Assembly: GCF_000003605.2 (NCBI RefSeq)
Contig: NW_003137329.1
Location: 330,515-383,204 of the forward strand
Source: Saccoglossus kowalevskii
Lineage: Eukaryota > Hemichordata > Enteropneusta > Harrimaniidae
Length of the DNA stretch: 52,690 bases
Reading direction: 5' to 3'
Below the pieces are notes generated by a model. That model made no database searches, was not told where the DNA came from, and saw only the letters and a program-made list of their open reading frames with translations. Shown piece by piece: positions 1-15,100 of this stretch. How positions within the stretch are numbered: the stretch's first letter is position 1; each line of letters begins with the position of its first letter. The translations under genes were made by a program, and so were the position numbers.

Positions 1-589
1 CTTTAAGCTAAGCCACGGTTAACCGATGGCTGCCCGTGGAACTAAACGAATGATCTGCGCTTATGCACGGCAAGCCTTAACCAGGTAACACGTGTACACC
101 AGCACACTCTGTATCGTATTATAACTATCTTTTGTAATCAGTGACTGAGAATATTCCACCACATGCATACATGACATCTGACATCCAAGTCATAATTGGG
201 AAGTAGTCTTTATTATAAAGTCATACAATACTCTACAGAAAGAAATTGGTAATCATACCTACTGAGAAGTATCATGTAACTGATATATGTGATGATTGCA
301 CCAGTGGAGACACCTGCTGAACAAACTATTCAAATATCTAGAAAAATGAGTTACCAATATGTACATATATGTGTCTTTTTTATTATAATTGTCAGTAAAA
401 ATACAAAGCTTAACGTCAGATGCGGAAATCTGTCATGTTTTCACTGACTTTCTTTTGTAACCAAATGTAATAACCTCTCACAGAACAAAATGCTTGCGAG
501 GGGGAGAAAAATACACATTGGAGATGAACGTCCGTGAAGAATTTTGACGAACCGTTTTAATGAAAAGTTCAGTTTAATGAAAATGAATT
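1..589. other. No gene recognised; GC-richer left edge
   Basis: The first 100 bases are richer in G and C and include a local inverted repeat (CCACGGTTAACCGATGGCTGCCCGTGG, near 14-40). This may be the edge of a repeat cut by the window. Nothing else was identified. Confidence 0.3.
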
Positions 590-750
590 TAATTATTTCG
601 TCATTTATGCTTGTCCCTATTTCTGCGTTCGTCATTTCCGTTTCTCCTTACTTTTGCATTCGTCATTTCATTTTGTTTCAAAGTTTTGCATTTGCTATTT
701 CCGTTTTTGAAATATTTTATTCGTTATTTCCGTTTTGCAAATCTTCTTTA
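590..750. repeat. Degenerate tandem repeat of about 32 bp
   Basis: The motif TTTTGCATTCGTCATTTCCGTTT recurs with variation, with units beginning near 621, 652, 684 and 716 and a worn copy before them. The open frames through this segment (Phe/Ile/Ser-rich) come from the pyrimidine-rich repeat and are not treated as genes. Confidence 0.75.
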
Positions 751-951
751 CCACATTATATCAACTATAAATCATGGGAACGTTAAGCACACTGCTTGAG
801 ACTGAAACTGAAACTGAGAAACGTAAACACTAAGGGCCCTTTAACCCCCCCTGAATTCAGACATATCGCAGAGTATTTCTTTGCATTATTTTGAAAAGAT
901 GAAAATGCTCTTGAATTATAAAGATTGTCTATAGTGTATCCACAATCTTTA

Positions 952-1140
952 TGACGTCAGTAGATTGACGTTTTAAATAATGTATCTGCACTAACAGTGA
1001 TAACATTCACATTCAAAACTATGCATTCTATAACGATTATTTGCATCATGGCTATACAGTCAATACAAACCACATGGGGGGAGGGGGTTAACTATTTATA
1101 TCATTTGATGTGTTCCATTATGGATGTCACAATGACGTCA
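952..1140. promoter_or_regulatory. Pair of full CRE palindromes
   Basis: TGACGTCA occurs at 952-959 and 1133-1140, 181 bases apart. This is the CREB/ATF consensus octamer. No adjacent gene start is recognised. Confidence 0.3.
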
Positions 1141-1591
1141 CAAAACGTGTGTAGATTAGAAGATCGACGCTCAAGTTAGGAACCGAAACTAAGTATTTCA
1201 TCTAAACTGTAATTCAGTTTCAACAAATAAATGTGTACAATCACGACTACTAATCTCATCCACGGAATTACCGTGAATTAGAGAAAGGGAATTAATATAG
1301 CGTTTTCCTAATTGTATTTTGATATTCAGGCGCACAACTTATGTACATATCGAATCAGTCAATAATTGGTATCATAGAATGTAATTTGATTTCGCATACA
1401 TGCAATATGTCTCATACCAAATTAAAACTCTGGCTAGAATGAATCTTTTTTTCCGTTATAAGGATCATTGACCGAAGCAAAGCAATCTCTCTAGAGTCAA
1501 TGAACTTGTTCTGTTCCCTGTGACCCTATTATTCAACCTTTGTTCTTCAGTGTGCCTCGAGGCATTGAGTTTTTCAAAGAGGCAAGATAAG

Positions 1592-1611
1592 TATATATAT
1601 ATATATATATA
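1592..1611. repeat. Short TA microsatellite
   Basis: About ten TA dinucleotides in a row. Confidence 0.9.
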
Positions 1612-4600
1612 ACATGTTTTTTCACAGATAACATAGTTTGAATACATTACTTGAATGAGTGACAATTCTTCAATTAAAATGGTAATTTAAAGCGCGGTCA
1701 ACCAGGTCTGGTCGATCACAATCATCTGAGGACCGTAATACTTCCAGCAGCAGGTGAATAAATATCGCCCCAGAGACGTCACTAATAGGCCTCCACATGT
1801 GCGGCTGTGGCACGCCCACCGTGGATACGGCTTAACTCCTTTTCAGTGTCACGGTTTACTCCCCCAGATGGATTCAGAAACTGGTACCAACAGAACATGT
1901 GTCTGGCGCAAACAAATTGTAAGCAATCGGTTATCATTACTGACCCATCTTACCATATGTGTTTATTCGCTATTTTTTAAAAACAAAGAAAAAAACTTTC
2001 ATGAGGTAAATTCACTAAGATTGATGTGTCATATATCGATTATACTGTATTTTATTTGAGTGTGTGCGTCTAATGCATTTCATCTGCGAGTGTTAAAAAT
2101 GAGAATGTCTATAAGGTGTGGTATCTTTATCGTACAATGTTGTTTATTCTGATAATGTACTATACAATACTGCTTCGTATTAAGTTATGTCTGATCAAGA
2201 AGTATTAAGCGTGTGTGCTTGCATTATCAGTTCGTCTACTGAGGTTGTTAACTAGGAATAGAACCCATCGGAAAAGAAGATTACAGACAGTGCAATGAAA
2301 AGGAACCAATCAACGGTTTATGTTACATTCACATTGTTATTCGTCAACAAGATCATTTGCGTTTCGTTGAACATTCCCTAAACATATTTAACATTTTCAT
2401 GCGACGATTCCTTTCCAGACTATTCGATATATTTACAAAGTACAAATATATACAGTACATTTTACCACGTAAACCATAATCTCTGTCTGGGAATACACGC
2501 ATGAGAGGAATGTGTGAAAATGGTTGCGGCAAGTTAATGATCTATTCCAGTGCCAGCCACGCACGGTCGACATGTGGAGCTTAACAAAGTACCCCCAAAT
2601 CAAACCGTTAGCGAATCTATTCCTGCGAGTGTTTTTAGTCTAACCATAACGGCGTCGTTTAACATATACCTGCATATAAAATAATCAAACCAGATTTGTA
2701 AAACTGATTTCTAACCCAAGAAACGACTTTTAATTGATTAGTATTATTTATACGAAGTCGCCAGATTTTAATCGCATTTCTGCGGAAATCGATAAGAACA
2801 ACTGCGCGGATTAACAATTTCAGATTACATGGCAGATTGCTATCGGACGAGGGCCAGGTATTCATTGTAGCTGTCAAATGAAATGAAACATTAGAAGTAA
2901 TGCAGTCACTTTAGAGGAAACGCACGCACAACCTGAAATCTCAGTCTCGGGAGATCGCGTTTTAATTCGTACAATCTTATCAGCATCGGGGGAGAGACCA
3001 TGTCTGGGAGATGTGAAGATTTAAAATGAGACTTGAGACTTGCGCATGTGCATATGAAACTATTCAGAAAACCGTTGGCCCTGGTAGGATTTTGGGATTG
3101 TGTTTTTATCTATACAAAAATACACAAAATAGTGTAATACAGCCTGAGGGATTGAGGAGAAATGTTGGTAACTTGAATAATGCCGGGTTATTACAGAATA
3201 CTAAGAGAATTACGAGAATCCGCAAAGTATGCACGAAGGCGGTATGATTAACACGTCGACTGACGTACAGGAAGGGGTCGATGAAACAAATAATGGTTTA
3301 GATTTAGTTAGCTCTGTCCGAAAATATATATGCGTGTATATCACGTCGTACTACGTCGTGGAATCTGTTATTTTATTCATCTTATTTAGTCATATTCACA
3401 AAAATATTCCCGTAAATATTATAGAGACGACAAATAGTTCATAAACTATGAAATATCGTTTAGGGTGGGATATTTTTTTTGGATGAGTAATAAATATATT
3501 CACATTCTGCAAGAAATCCTGGATATGTCTCGATATGTACAAAACTTGCGTGTGGGCACACTTTATTTGTGGTGATAATCTCTTTTTTGTACCAATAATT
3601 ACTAGTTCATTTTTATTTTGAAAACGCGAGCCCTGAAGCTTAAACATACAAAAATATGAACGAACAAGTGAAATTGTGTTCTATAGAACCATCGTATTTT
3701 ATCAGATTCTGCGATACATAATAACCAGATGATTGCCACCGCGGGCGCTTAATATACGTTTATGAGCATACCTAAAGTCTTCTAGTATTTATAATCGAAA
3801 ACTCAATTATGGTCATATCTTTTTTGTGTATGTTCAATTTTCTAAGCAATAATATTACACGATCTATGTGTTGCGAGTAACAGCAATGCAAATTAACACC
3901 AATCTTATTTGTGTCCATGTGCGTGATTGCATTCCACCGTTTTATTTATACAATATTTCGAGAATTCTCATACAATAGTTAATATAATCTTTTAAATAAA
4001 TATCATACCATGAAATGTTTGATTTAACGTTCCGCAAAATTAAAATTAAAGAGTCACCAGGGGAGAATGTATGAATGCACGAACCTGCGATCAATAGGCG
4101 ACGTGAATCAGTTTTGTCCGATGCGACAATATATCATGTTGCAATGGCCGTTGGAATCTCGTTGAAGGTGAGTGAGCAACGTGACTTGCTTTTCTTTTTG
4201 AATAGTGTAATATTCTTTTCCGTAATTGTTCCCCTGACCATGATAACCATGATAAACTAGAGGGGAAAAATAAGTCTGCGACTTTCTTGTTCTCCACGAG
4301 ATCTTGGTGGCCATTTACAAGTTCAAAGTTCAATTTCACGCGATGTTGATCATCATTATGAAGTATTTCTGGAAGGCAATATTACAACGCAAGCATAGCG
4401 CGTAAACCATCAGTATAGTCCGTATTGCGTTTCATCATATGAGACGTTTGCCAATATCGGGAATCATTATCTCGCCAGTGGGTCTACCAGCATGTGTCGA
4501 CAAACGACATAAGCTTACGTCATCGTTTTATTTATGCTCGATTAGAAAACCAAATAAAAACGATTACTGCGTACTGACACAAAATGCCTTGGGAGAAATG

Positions 4601-6356
4601 AAATTTCACCTAAGCGCCAGAACCAGAAATCCCACCTGATGGCATTTGTTATTTACTTCTATCAAACAAATCCAATAATCAATATAAAATCTCATTACAT
4701 ATTTTCAATGATTAATGTATACTGACAATGCTTTGTTTTTTCCAAGAAAGTGCACTGAAATTAAAAATCGAATAGGTATTGATAGTTAATCTGAATGCAC
4801 TCACTGTCTACAGATATAACTTGTTGTTATGATCAAGTAGAAAAACAAAACACGAACAAAAATTGCAACATTTTAGTATCGCCAAAAAATTATAAATCTG
4901 TTCGTGTTCGTGTATTTAACACAGACATGTACGGATGATGGTGGCTGGCCGCAAATTTCAAAAGATGGATGGTAGATTGCCGTATTGGTATTTGTTTAAA
5001 TGGAAATTTATGAATCTTTGTTAGGTTCAACTGTTTATTAATACATTGACAGATTAAAGGAAATTTCTTCTAAGTGGAGTCATCGTTCACACTTAGAATT
5101 CCACTTAGTACGTACAACAATATAACACAGAACATCTTTCAAAATGGATATTTCCTAATATTCTAATGTCACCCACATAATGTCATATTTGCATAGGAAC
5201 GAACTGTTTTGTACAGTTTTTGCAATTAAAACTGAAGGTCACGAAGACATTACAGCGAGGTCATTGATCGATGTGACCGAGCACTGTCTGGATGCATACT
5301 TTGCACAATTCTCGTAAAAATGTAATTAGTATACACCTGGGTATGAATAAATTCCAATACTAAGCGAGATGATGAAAACAAGTGTATTTCTTTTGACAGG
5401 CTCTTTGTTTTGAAGACAAGTCGTTGTAATAATTTTCTAATTACGACATCATCTTAGATCAATTGAGAATAGTTTTAAATGTACTTTTCATTGTTAAGAC
5501 AGACATATACTCCCATTAGAACGGTAGATGTGATGTCTTAATTTTTTGCTCTTCAGCCTTCAATACCCACAGCTAAAAATAGTCCTTGAAAAGCAACAAA
5601 AGAATTTTTCAATCGGCGGAGAAAAGACAAGTACTATAATACCAATTGACAGAAAAGAATTGTGTGTAAATTTCTTTCTATTTTCGTATTTTTGCTGTTT
5701 TGGAAAGTGTAGGAAGCTACTGGCAACACATTCCTATCATAATAATAGTGGAACCACCACATTGGGGTGAGTGGAGTGTTCCAAACTTAAACATATATCT
5801 TTACAAATAGGAGCGTATTTCAACGACTGGATAAGTCTGGATATATATACTCATACGTCTCTTACATGCGCACAATGAAAGGTTACTCCGAACAAATCTA
5901 CATGTAGCGTAGTTGACAATCACCAAGCATTACGTAATGTGGTATAATATATTCATAAAGATGTTCAATTCAGACAAACAATTCGAACTAGATAGCGACA
6001 GGAATATTTACACTGCTGTGGCACTTATATAATTCATGAGTGGTTAGTTGAGGCAATAAAAACAAATTGTTGAGATTCACAACACATCACTGACAAGCAA
6101 ATCACTGGCAAATGTCTTTATCGCCTGTCCACATTTGATCCGCTTCTAACGCTGAATAACATTACTTGGTCACGTCAGTTTTATGTTCAGTATTAGGGTC
6201 TCGTTATTGAAACAACAATCAACTATATGAGTACAATTTAAATTACATCTGTTAAACCAACTTTGATGCGTTTACGGTAGCTACCACATAAAGAGTAAAC
6301 TGCATGATTATGTCATTGATACCGTACATAAAACGGAAACCAAAGTGGAAACGTTT
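1612..6356. other. Non-coding stretch
   Basis: AT-rich sequence with no recognised exon. TTTAAAGCGCGGT at about 1686-1698 resembles the start of the TTAA-element terminus but has no partner. A GC-richer patch at about 1780-1920 has an open forward frame of 101 codons without family resemblance. Confidence 0.4.
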
Positions 6357-6374
6357 TACCCATAATGCATTGCA
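6357..6374 (+). promoter_or_regulatory. ZNF143/Staf-type site
   Basis: TACCCATAATGCATTGCA fits the Staf/ZNF143 consensus YWCCCRNMATSCMYYRCR at every position. It lies about 150 bases left of MITE element 1. No snRNA, tRNA or gene start is visible next to it, so function is unproven. Confidence 0.45.
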
Positions 6375-6519
6375 ACTAAAACATACATATCTCGTGCCTT
6401 GTGTGATCTCGGGAAATGCTGATCTCAATTCTTCTGGAGAATAACGGATATGGCTTCTACATTTAGTAAATGCATAGAACCATCAAATATGCATAGAGCA
6501 TCAACATTACCCATGACTG

Positions 6520-6676
6520 TTAAAGGGTGGTAGTCGTCGAACTGCGCATGTGCGACATTTGTGTTGACTAAAGCTTGGTAACGTCTCAGTTTGCCCAACA
6601 GTCAAAGTCGCCATCTTTGTTTATATGAGACCCATATATCTCGCGTATGCGTGGCGCGATGAGTACTGCCCTTTAA
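6520..6676. mobile_element. TTAA-flanked MITE, short copy (element 1)
   Basis: A 149-bp element lies between two TTAA tetranucleotides (6520-6523 and 6673-6676). Its ends are imperfect inverted repeats of about 35 bp: AGGGTGGTAGTCGTCG on the left, and on the reverse strand AGGGCAGTACTCATCG on the right. The right part (AAAGTCGCCATCTTTG through ATATCTCGCG) closely matches element 4 at 47.7 kb, while about 150 bases of that element's interior are missing. It looks like an internal-deletion derivative. It has no coding capacity. TTAA target sites with AGGG ends fit Kolobok-type DNA transposons better than piggyBac (CCC ends), but that class is inferred. Confidence 0.75.
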
Positions 6677-7731
<1,055 letters not shown>

Positions 7732-8430
7732 CAAGTTTAGTGTTCTTGTTCGTTTGCAGGATACTTCCACTCAGCTGGGGATAAAATGTCATGTGTGCAT
7801 ATGTCCTAATACACTTATTGATATCGACAATAAAACAATATTGCAAAGATCGAGAATATGAATTCTTATTGAAAAGAGAATTATTATCATTTCATATTGT
7901 TTTTCATAATATCTCAATATTTTTATGAACAATAGGGGTTGTTATAATAGTTCACATACAGTTCGAACCCCCTACGGATTTGTTCGAACTCCTCCTCCAA
8001 TGTTACTTTTATTGCGTACACAATGGAGACATTTTTTAAGATTTATTTGTTCTGCATCATGTTAAACAAATAAAACTAAATCACAAAAGCCACATACGCC
8101 AGAAGTGACTTTTAAAAGAGGCGCCTGTAGCGTATCAACTTATACATTCTCCTACCAATCGTTTGTCCTTTGAGCTGTTTTAGCGTAGACATTTTATCAG
8201 AGTGCAGTTTCTGCGATCTGCGAGACGCGATCATAAGTAAGATTCGTAGACAAATGTAAAATGCGAACTATACCGGGAGTTCTAATCGATAATGTGCCCG
8301 TTCCAACATTCTCTAGAAAGACTGCGGCTAAAAATTGTAATGTGGAGTATAGGAATATTGTTAATTGACTAGCTTGTCTAATCTGTGATGGTAAATATAA
8401 TATACATTCATATGTTCTATTTATATATAG
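7732..8430. other. Non-coding stretch between the AAAT array and the 66/68-bp minisatellite
   Basis: No gene recognised. GTTCGAAC palindromes near 7961 and 7984 resemble a T-loop motif, but no tRNA fold surrounds them. Confidence 0.4.
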
Positions 8431-9041
8431 ATTTAAGTAGAACATGCTTTTGTTATGTTTAACATAAATACACACATCATTTTCATAGATGAATATTTAG
8501 CAGATGTGCTTTAAGTAGAACATGCAATAACATAAACACACACATCATTTTCATAGATGAATATTTAGCAGATATGCTTTAAGTAGAACATGCAATAACA
8601 TAAACACACACATCATTTTCATAGATGAATATTTAGCAGATATGCTTTAAGTAGAACATAATAACATAAATACACACATCATTTTCATAGATGAATATTT
8701 AGCAGATATGCTTTAAGTAGAACATGCAATAACATAAACACACACATCATTTTCATAGATGAATATTTAGCAGATATGCTTTAAGTAGAACATAATAACA
8801 TAAATACACACATCATTTTCATAGATGAATATTTAGCAGATATGCTTTAAGTAGAACATGCAATAACATAAACACACACATCATTTTCATAGATGAATAT
8901 TTAGCAGATATGCTTTAAGTAGAACATAATAACATAAATACACACATCATTTTCAGAGATGAATATTTAGCAGATGTGCTTTAAGTAGAACATGCAATAA
9001 CATAAATACACACATCATTTTCATAGATATTTAGCAGATAT
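8431..9041. repeat. Minisatellite of alternating 68- and 66-bp units
   Basis: Copies beginning GCTTTAAGTAGAACAT start at 8508, 8576, 8644, 8710, 8778, 8844, 8912 and 8978, giving intervals 68, 68, 66, 68, 66, 68, 66. Long units read CATGCAATAACATAAACAC; short units read CATAATAACATAAATACAC. A more diverged copy precedes the array (from 8431) and another follows it (about 9042-9112). The last full copy has lost a GAAT. No coding frame runs through it. Confidence 0.95.
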
Positions 9042-9112
9042 GGTTCCAGTTGAACATCCAATTGCAATGTTCAACATAAATACACATATTGCTTTCATTA
9101 ACGCATATTTCT
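9042..9112. repeat. Diverged flanking copy of the 66/68-bp repeat
   Basis: GGTTCCAGTTGAACATCCAA, then CAACATAAATACACATATTG, then CATATTTCTCC, aligns with the array unit (GCTTTAAGTAGAACAT...ACATAAATACACACATCATT...GAATATTTAGC) with many substitutions. It marks the old edge of the array. Confidence 0.6.
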
Positions 9113-12100
9113 CCAAATTGAGTGTAAAATGACCATAGAATAAAGAGTTTATCTAAGCACACTACTTCAAACAGCGTGAAAAATCATTTCCTTAAAGGTC
9201 AAGCTAGTATCTGTTAAAATTGAAGACTGCCTCACAAGGTTATATGAAACACCCTTTTTAGTTCTTAATTCCGACATGCTGATTTGATAAGAAAAGACAA
9301 CAAAACGCGAAATTATTTCGTTTAAAATGCATTATTGAAAAGGTTTATGTCATCTGAGACCCACATTTACCTGGCTAATCTACATGCTTTCCATTAAGCA
9401 TCGTGTTTTGCACTAGGTGGAGATCAATGTTCTTTCCTCTCTTCAAATCGATAGCAGCTTACTGATTATAAGATCTAATATGCCATCATTGAACCCAATT
9501 CGTCCTGACAAGACGGTGCATCGATGAATCAACGCTTTATTCACAATCCTATGGTTTCACAAATCTCACCATAATCGGTATTGTGTGTGTGTGCATTTTA
9601 AATTCATTTTACTAAGATCAGAGTGCCTTGTAAATAATCAACAGCGTCTACAGGGTTGACTTACATGTTTACTTTGCTTGACAACCTATCCTATAGAGCT
9701 TTTATACATTACCCAGTCTGCACTGCAAAGTAGACACTTTAAGAAATTGCATTTTGTATATTCTAAATCACGTTCAACCGAGCACGTGATCGAGGCAACT
9801 GAACATCATCTGATGTGCATATGTGTATTTAGGTCAAATCAAACCAGTTAATTAGTAGTGTGTCTATATCAAGCGTGACAGTTCGAAATTACTTTCGGAA
9901 CATTTCATGGTCGCTAGATTATATATCTGATCCCGGTTTGATCTGCATTCCGTAACAATCGAGTTAGTCAACTCAACTAATGTCACCGTCCACAAAATAG
10001 ATCCTTCTAATTGTCACAAACAAATGGATTACTGTGGCTAAAAAGAAATTATATTTATTTGTCCAAAATTATAAATACATGGAAATGTGCAAAATGTTAC
10101 ATCAACATTTTTGTGTGGGAATTATAACGTGTTTGAAAGCGTTGCGATTTTGAAAATATACAGACCCAGCATAACTATTAAACGTCAAGGAAACACCAAT
10201 AACATGTGGATATGAGTAATTATAGACTTGTAGCTGAAAGACTATATATGTTTATTCAGTGATTTTTTTGTAATAAATGTATGAAATCAAAACATTATTA
10301 CTGATTAAACCATTAACATCATTGTAGACGATATAACGCTAGGAGCGTTAACATTCTTAATTTAGAAGATTGTTGCTAATTTCCGCATACAAGTCTGCTA
10401 ATAATACATAGTTAGAAGGTTTAAGCTGAGACGGGATTATATTTGCCAGTGGAATGTTTCATTGAAATAAAAAAACGTAAACTTTATTTGCACAATGCAT
10501 ATGCCTGCTTCTCATGCAGAGATATCAGTACAACTAATGCGCTCTTCTATTCCCAACAACAAATACATATTGTAGATGCGTTACGTATGTTATTTGGCAG
10601 CCTCAGCAAGGTTCTGTACAATCACATTAAGGTCAGTGGGCTTCCCGACTTGCATAATTATATATTCCTCGCACAATATATATTTTAATGTGCTGTGAAT
10701 GGGTATATCCATACGTTTCAGATGTCGATTCTAATATTAAAACAGTGTTAGTACACGCAACACAACGTTGCAATTCATATCACATTCAACATTCCGCTGT
10801 TAATTATAATGCAATACAATCGCGTGTTGAATTTAACAATATCGTCCAGCAAAGGGGGATCTTTAAAAAAATGGAGTGGGGCGTTTTAATTGAGTTTCAA
10901 ACCACCCCCACAGTCACTGTGTGCGTTTCGACCGGGTTAATGTAACACGCGCATATAATTAGTGTTTCACATCACGGTCACCCTTCGACAACATAGCACG
11001 ATGTCGATCACATTCTCCGCATGGCATGGTGTCTCGGATGTGTATGTTGGCATGTTACTGATAGTTACTTGAATACAAAACACTGCAACAGTTATTTTTA
11101 CACTGAGCGAAATTATATGCGGACTTTACTCTAAATTCACAGTTCAGCAATACGCATACGTGATAGGGCATCCCATTGTTGCCATACCAACCTACAACCT
11201 GTAGCCTATACACGTAGACATCACACAACCTGAATATGATCTGACATATATACAAGTAATGCAATGATTAGTGTATCACAGAGTACGTATGCGTATTGAA
11301 TAACGATCGGATACAGTGACGTCAACAAGAAAGCGTTTTCTGTATTAACACTGCCATTGTCAGATTGTGCCAAAACAGAAAGTAGTCCGTCCCGCCTTAC
11401 ACCTGACTGTCTCTATGAATTATGCTGAACACAATTATTTGATTTAATTCTGTGTATACAATATGATATTCTTATGAATCGAATAGTTACACGTATTTTA
11501 AGGGATATATGATATGAATTACGTGTTACTGAGTAAATGTAAACTAACAGCACACCGGACGTTAACACGAAATGAACACAGCTTCACATCGATATTCAGT
11601 AATTTTGTATACCTCAAAAACTCGTCTATAACCTCGGACATATTCGGCTCCAAGTATTGTTACACTATTACTATGTTGAACGTGAATCGTCTTAACAAAT
11701 ACTTAGATTTTACGAGTCAAGTGAAATGTACGTCACAATGCAACCAATGGACGAGAACAGATCGGGAAAGAAATGGGAATTGCCACGTACTCAGCTTATA
11801 AGACATACCTTACCAAATAAGACTGACACGCTTTAACGCACGTATGAATCGTTTAATGTATTCTTTATATCATGGAATCATTTAGTTGTCTACTGAAAAG
11901 GTATAATCAGATAGTTGTGTGCACTGCAGTGAACCAGTTCAGTTTATTTGACACGAATGCTTTCACACAGTTCGACGACGTGCACGCGAGTTTAAAACTA
12001 ATGAGAAGGGCTTGCTAAGTTCATACTCATCAGCTCATTGACAAGACACGTATTTATAACAAGTACTATAGGAGTGCCTCATATTCTTGCCAGTACCATA

Positions 12101-15100
12101 GTGACAAATAGTCTTACATACTATAACCTGATTCTAACAATCGCCCACGGAGACTGACGACAGGGCCCTATAAGTGATAATGGAACGCCAGACACTTCAC
12201 CTGATACTGTAAGATATTTAATGGATATCAGTTAAGAGTTTTAGAGTTAACTATCCTTGTCATTCAGTCGGTAAGAATCTTTATGCATCTTGTGACAGGT
12301 AACGACCACAACACATGACTATTTACAATGAATTGTTGCTATGGCTTCATGTTTGATGTAGCTTTGAGGGATAATTTGAATTTCGTGGCAACGCAAGACA
12401 AATTTGAAGAATGTTTGAGAAAATTACTAAACACATAATGATACTAAACAATGTTTAACTGGTAACTGGGGTACGGGGGATATGTACAGTACTAGATGCT
12501 CAACAAGTAATGTATATAAAAAAAATCACGTAATGTAATCCCCAATGGTTATAATATTTCAGCAACAACCTTCGACATCAGGGAAACCCCGAAGCAGTGT
12601 ATTAGTAAATGCTAACAGTCAGGCACATAATTTGACAGTTTAAGCTATCGCACAGTATTCATATGTGAAGAACTGTATTTTACATTGACACATTCAAATT
12701 CCTAACCATTTGTGTTTGTTAGGGGACAAATGCATATGAATGCATGCTTAGCGAAACCACCCAAATAGCAAAATGTGTGTCTAATTTACCCTTCCATAAA
12801 TGTTTGAGATTCATGAATTATTGAGATGAATTCAAAATGAAATTCAATATTCACATGGAATTATGTCTGTCTTGAATTCCAACTCATTTGACATTGTTGA
12901 TATAACCTCCCGATATAGAAATCATACGAATCGATTGAACTGTATTTGTTTATAATTATAACAACTTATTTATTTTGATACGCTTGGTATGAGAGCCTCA
13001 TTCATACTAACATTCTCTAAAATATTCTAAACCACATACACGAAGATGGAAGGACAGGCGCGGTTAAAACACGTTGACATACAAATAAACCGTAATTGCA
13101 ACTGTCTATGCGATATGTATTTACCCACAAAATAATGTTCCGTTCTCTACCGCCATTGCGACCACTGTTCCAATTACAGTGGTTACATAGGTCAGTGGAC
13201 ACGATTACGGTATGGAATGGGATCCTATAGTTTGAAAAGGGGCTAGTCACGTGGCTCTCTCAATCACAACGAGATTTTGGCAGCCATTTGCAAAGTAAAT
13301 CTAAAATGGCTGTGCTAACGTTAGTCCAGTGGCTGGCTATTTGAAAGTCTGAAGGTGAAAAAATAATTATGAATCTAGTATTTTGACCAATTTTCAATTC
13401 AAACAATCATTTTTATATAACAACAAGTTCCCTTTTATTTGCTCTTATCATTTTTAATAAGGAAACGTTTTAATTAGCACAATCTCATGGATTTGTTTAA
13501 AGTGTCCGCATTTCATAAGCGTGCCACATCCATGCTTGGAGCATCGTTCATGCCACTGTAGAATTACACGAGCAGGCAATCTCATAAGAGTAAAACTAAC
13601 ACGGTAATGTACTTTAAAGCCGGAGGATGCGGAATTCAATCAATGACCAACCAAAGATAGATGGAAAAACCTCGCATGTAATTACACACTAATGATACAC
13701 ACCAGGAACGTGATCTCTCAAATTAAAGCTTTATTTAACTACGTGATCAGATGTGCTATATATGACTACGTAAAGGTTATACAATCATCTTATCTTCGTT
13801 TGAACTGAGATTTTGTACGTGTCCAGCAAACTTTATTTTTGTGTTATAAATGTGGATATTCGATACTCTATAACGGTTAATTCTAGAGACTAGTATTCCG
13901 TTGAGTATACACAGGATAACAACCTAGTAATGTGGGTTAGTGGAAACTCGCACTTCTAACATGTTTTTGCATAAGGAACACTGAGATTACTACATTACAT
14001 GTATTAATTGAGGAACACGTAGGCTAGTATTTTTTCCCTACGTTTTGCTTAGATATATCGATGTTTTAGGAACTTTTATACAATTCATGTTGTAGTGCCT
14101 TACATGGTATATTGTGATTAATACAGTAAATAAACATTAATTTATATTTGCATATGATTAAAATGACTTCATTGCCCTTCGCCAGAATTATTCCTATTTA
14201 AATTTTAGCCGCGCTAAATATATTTTTGCATTGTTTCAGAATTGTTTTATTCTTCTTTTATACTGATATTTTGCAATGCAGAAATAAAATTTCAAAATTT
14301 GAAGATGATAAGATTGTAATGTAATATACATAAAACACTTTCAGAAATCAACAACTATGAGGAAAGACATTGTCCTTTCATATACATCTACAATAATACG
14401 GAAAATGATACATTTTGGAGAAACGCCCTCGTAGTGTTAACAATTAAAAAAATCAAAGAAAAAAAAAACTTTGAACATGCGCGTCTGTATCTTAAATAAT
14501 ATTGACTGCTTGATTATTGTTTTGCGGATAAAAAACGTGAATTTCCCAATTAGTGCAGTAGTATGATTACGTCTAATTATGAAATGGTTGGCATGGGAGA
14601 TGGTAGATCTGGTTTTTGCTTTATACAACAAATCATATTTGTCAATTCTGTTAAACTCTTCTCGGTCCAGCCTGTATAGTTATAAAATGTTCATTATTAA
14701 CCAAATACCTTTATAATAAACATGCAGTACACTATTCTCGATCACCTACCACCACTTCTTAGCTGTATGTATGCCTTGATGTGTATCTGTTGTTCTGCCA
14801 GTGTATATGTAATTAACACAAAAAAGAACTAGGATGTATTTGCAAGCAAATACAGGAATTCCGTTTGTAGTAGTCTGAATATAGATGAAACGTAAGGCTT
14901 TGGATTTCAGCGAGATTTGAAACTTTTTCATCACTTTCTTTTCAACACTTTTCAATTGTATTGAACGGGTAGTAACCGAAATGTCGTGAATAAAGTGATC
15001 ACAAGTTTCAATATCGCACAAAAAGCTACTTGTCACAATGTTTCGGTAAACCCGTTTTACGTCTTTTCGGAATTTCTACCCAGGCATTTCAAAATTATCG

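Noticed and set aside
1686-1740. TTTAAAGCGCGGT resembling a TTAA-element terminus
   Set aside because: Similarity stops after about 12 bases and no inverted partner is found nearby.
1754-2059. 101-codon forward frame in a GC-richer patch
   Set aside because: No ATG at its first codon (GTG), no recognisable domain and no splice signals that I could pair.
7958-8000. GTTCGAAC motifs suggesting a tRNA T-loop
   Set aside because: No acceptor, D or anticodon arms can be drawn around them.
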